Position numbers and translations under genes: made by a program | Shown here: in pieces, positions 5,903 through 6,819 of the stretch | Numbering within the stretch: the stretch's first letter is position 1 | How the letters are laid out: every line of letters starts with the position of its first letter | NCBI GenBank assembly: GCA_947443815.1 | Contig: CANEXR010000157.1 | Coordinates: forward strand, 1 to 6,819 | Reading direction: 5' to 3' | Length of the DNA: 6,819 nucleotides | Origin: Flavobacteriaceae bacterium | GTDB lineage: Bacteria > Bacteroidota > Bacteroidia > Flavobacteriales > Flavobacteriaceae | The notes under the pieces: model-generated | Seen by the model: the letters and a program-made list of their open reading frames with translations, nothing else | Told to the model about the DNA's origin: nothing | Databases searched by the model: none

Positions 5903-5958
5903 TATTTAAAAGAAAGGATTCTTTTTCAATCAAAAATCTAAATTTCCATTATTTTATT

Positions 5959-5966
5959 TAATTTTA
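5959..5966 (+). promoter_or_regulatory. Weak candidate -7 element for the GNAT gene
   Basis: TAATTTTA matches TAnnTTTG at all but the last base and lies 34 bases before the ATG at 6001. No TTG was found at the right distance upstream, and the surrounding DNA is A+T-rich enough for chance matches. Confidence 0.2.
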
Positions 5967-6000
5967 CAAAAAAATAACATTCTAGGGAATTACAATCAAA

Positions 6001-6570
6001 ATGACACAAAACTTACCATTAGCTGTTGCAAACTTAGAGGATATTGAGGGCGTTCTGGCGCTACAAGAATTATATCTCGTCTCCAATTTATCCGAAGAAG
6101 AAAAAAAATTTGGTTTTGTAACTACCCCTTTTACTATCGAACAATTGACGGAGGTTATCAATCAAGGCGGTCTTTTTCTAGCTAAAGACGGCGACCGAAT
6201 TATTGCTTATATTTTTGCGGCTGGTTGGGATTTTTTTAGTCAATGGCCTATTTTCAGTTATATGATTACTTTATTTCCTGATTTGAACTTTTCTAATTTT
6301 GACATCAATACAACTAATAGCTTTCAATACGGACCTATTTGCATTGACAAAAAATACAGAGGACAAGGATTAATAAACAAATTGTTTGAATTTATGCGAA
6401 TTCACATGCTCAAAAAATATCCGTTGAGTTTGACTTTTATCAACAAAACTAATATTCCTTCTACAAAAGCCCACACCGAAAAATTACAATGGACTATCAT
6501 TTCTGATTTTGAATTCAATAACAATAATTATTATATTCTGGCTTATGATATGAAAGAGCCTGTAAGGTAA
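6001..6570 (+). CDS. GNAT-family N-acetyltransferase
   Basis: This 189-residue protein has the GNAT fold, which moves an acetyl group from acetyl-CoA to an amine. The N-terminus (LAVANLEDIEGVLALQELY) is the usual first strand and helix, GGLFLAKDGDRIIAYIFA (56-73) supplies the next strands, and motif A is YGPICIDKKYRGQGLINKLF (110-129), with the pyrophosphate-binding loop RGQGLI (120-125). Asn148 and Asn151 in FINKTNIPS match the motif B region, often seen as V...N..S, and a C-terminal strand YYILAYDM closes the fold. An insertion rich in aromatic residues (about 75-108) probably shapes the acceptor site. The acceptor is unknown. The start ATG at 6001 puts the first GNAT strand at residues 6-9. 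The gene is divergent from the SDR gene and ends two bases from the convergent membrane protein gene. Confidence 0.85.
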   Translation: MTQNLPLAVANLEDIEGVLALQELYLVSNLSEEEKKFGFVTTPFTIEQLTEVINQGGLFLAKDGDRIIAYIFAAGWDFFSQWPIFSYMITLFPDLNFSNFDINTTNSFQYGPICIDKKYRGQGLINKLFEFMRIHMLKKYPLSLTFINKTNIPSTKAHTEKLQWTIISDFEFNNNNYYILAYDMKEPVR

Positions 6571-6572
6571 AT

Positions 6573-6819
6573 TTACCGAAAATGCTTTTTGTAAAAACGC
6601 CACATCTGAAAGACGCCTAATCCAATAAAAACCAAAGGGATAATTACAGCCGTTAGGTATTTAGACAGAAAGCTTGTTTTGAGAGCCAAAAAATCGAGTG
6701 ATACAATTATCGCTAGCATGCCTGCAAAAGTGCCAATTATAGTTCCCAAAACATAAAAAAACTTGCGTCTACCTGAAATTTCAATATAATTTTCATTTAA
6801 TAAATACAAATTCCAGCCA
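6573..6819 (-). CDS. Small membrane protein, 5' end cut by the window edge
   Basis: The visible C-terminal 81 residues form two hydrophobic helices, about 20-46 (FFYVLGTIIGTFAGML and onward) and 53-73 (LTAVIIPLVFIGLGVFQMW), followed by the basic tail RFYKKHFR. The short loop between them is LKTSFLSK. A TTG at 6809 could serve as a start, but the same frame stays open upstream through Asn, Trp and Gly codons to the window end, so the gene is more likely partial and starts outside. I do not recognise the family. It could be a stand-alone small inner-membrane protein or the end of a larger one. Its stop lies two bases from the stop of the GNAT gene on the opposite strand. Confidence 0.6.
   Translation of the reverse strand, partial: GWNLYLLNENYIEISGRRKFFYVLGTIIGTFAGMLAIIVSLDFLALKTSFLSKYLTAVIIPLVFIGLGVFQMWRFYKKHFR

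Noticed and set aside
5868..5933. N-terminal extension of the SDR protein that looks like a signal peptide
   Set aside because: It contains a consensus -7 element and the SDR fold starts properly at the internal ATG (5867), so the extension is most likely untranslated.

Overview
The window looks like chromosomal DNA of a Flavobacterium-like member of the Bacteroidota. Supporting signs are the A+T-rich sequence, starts with no visible Shine-Dalgarno sequence, several TAnnTTTG-type -7 promoter elements, and protein sequences that resemble flavobacterial families throughout. No tRNA, rRNA, CRISPR array, transposase or phage gene was seen, and most of the window reads as ordinary core genome.

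Layout, left to right. A strong intrinsic terminator (32-63) closes an upstream transcript whose gene lies outside the window. An A+T-rich leader with a GC-core palindrome and a candidate promoter precedes a stand-alone ketoacyl-ACP synthase III-like gene (296-1354). A structured, probably multicopy intergenic element (about 1378-1520) separates it from a two-gene unit with its own promoter: a degenerate class I methyltransferase (start revised to 1591) and an overlapping family 2 glycosyltransferase (to 2966). A short gap with a degenerate heptamer repeat leads to mlaE- and mlaF-like genes (3054-4561), the permease and ATPase of an MCE-type phospholipid transporter. No MCE-domain (MlaD) gene lies next to them.

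On the minus strand, running toward mlaF, is an SDR oxidoreductase (start revised to 5867, almost leaderless) followed by a SprT-like metalloprotease-fold protein that must use a non-ATG start. A GNAT acetyltransferase (6001-6570) is divergent from the SDR gene. It meets, tail to tail with two bases between, a small two-helix membrane protein cut by the right window edge.

How the genes relate. The KAS III-like enzyme (acyl chains), the methyltransferase/glycosyltransferase pair (glycan or glycolipid modification) and MlaEF (lipid movement between membranes) could all serve the cell envelope, but they are in separate transcription units and a joint pathway is only a guess. The SDR, SprT-like and GNAT genes show no clear link to them. 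The points most worth a second look are the structured repeat, the heptamer array at the mlaE promoter, the forced TTG start and cysteine-poor C-terminus of the SprT-like protein, and two start corrections implied by promoters. No convincing new multi-gene system was found.
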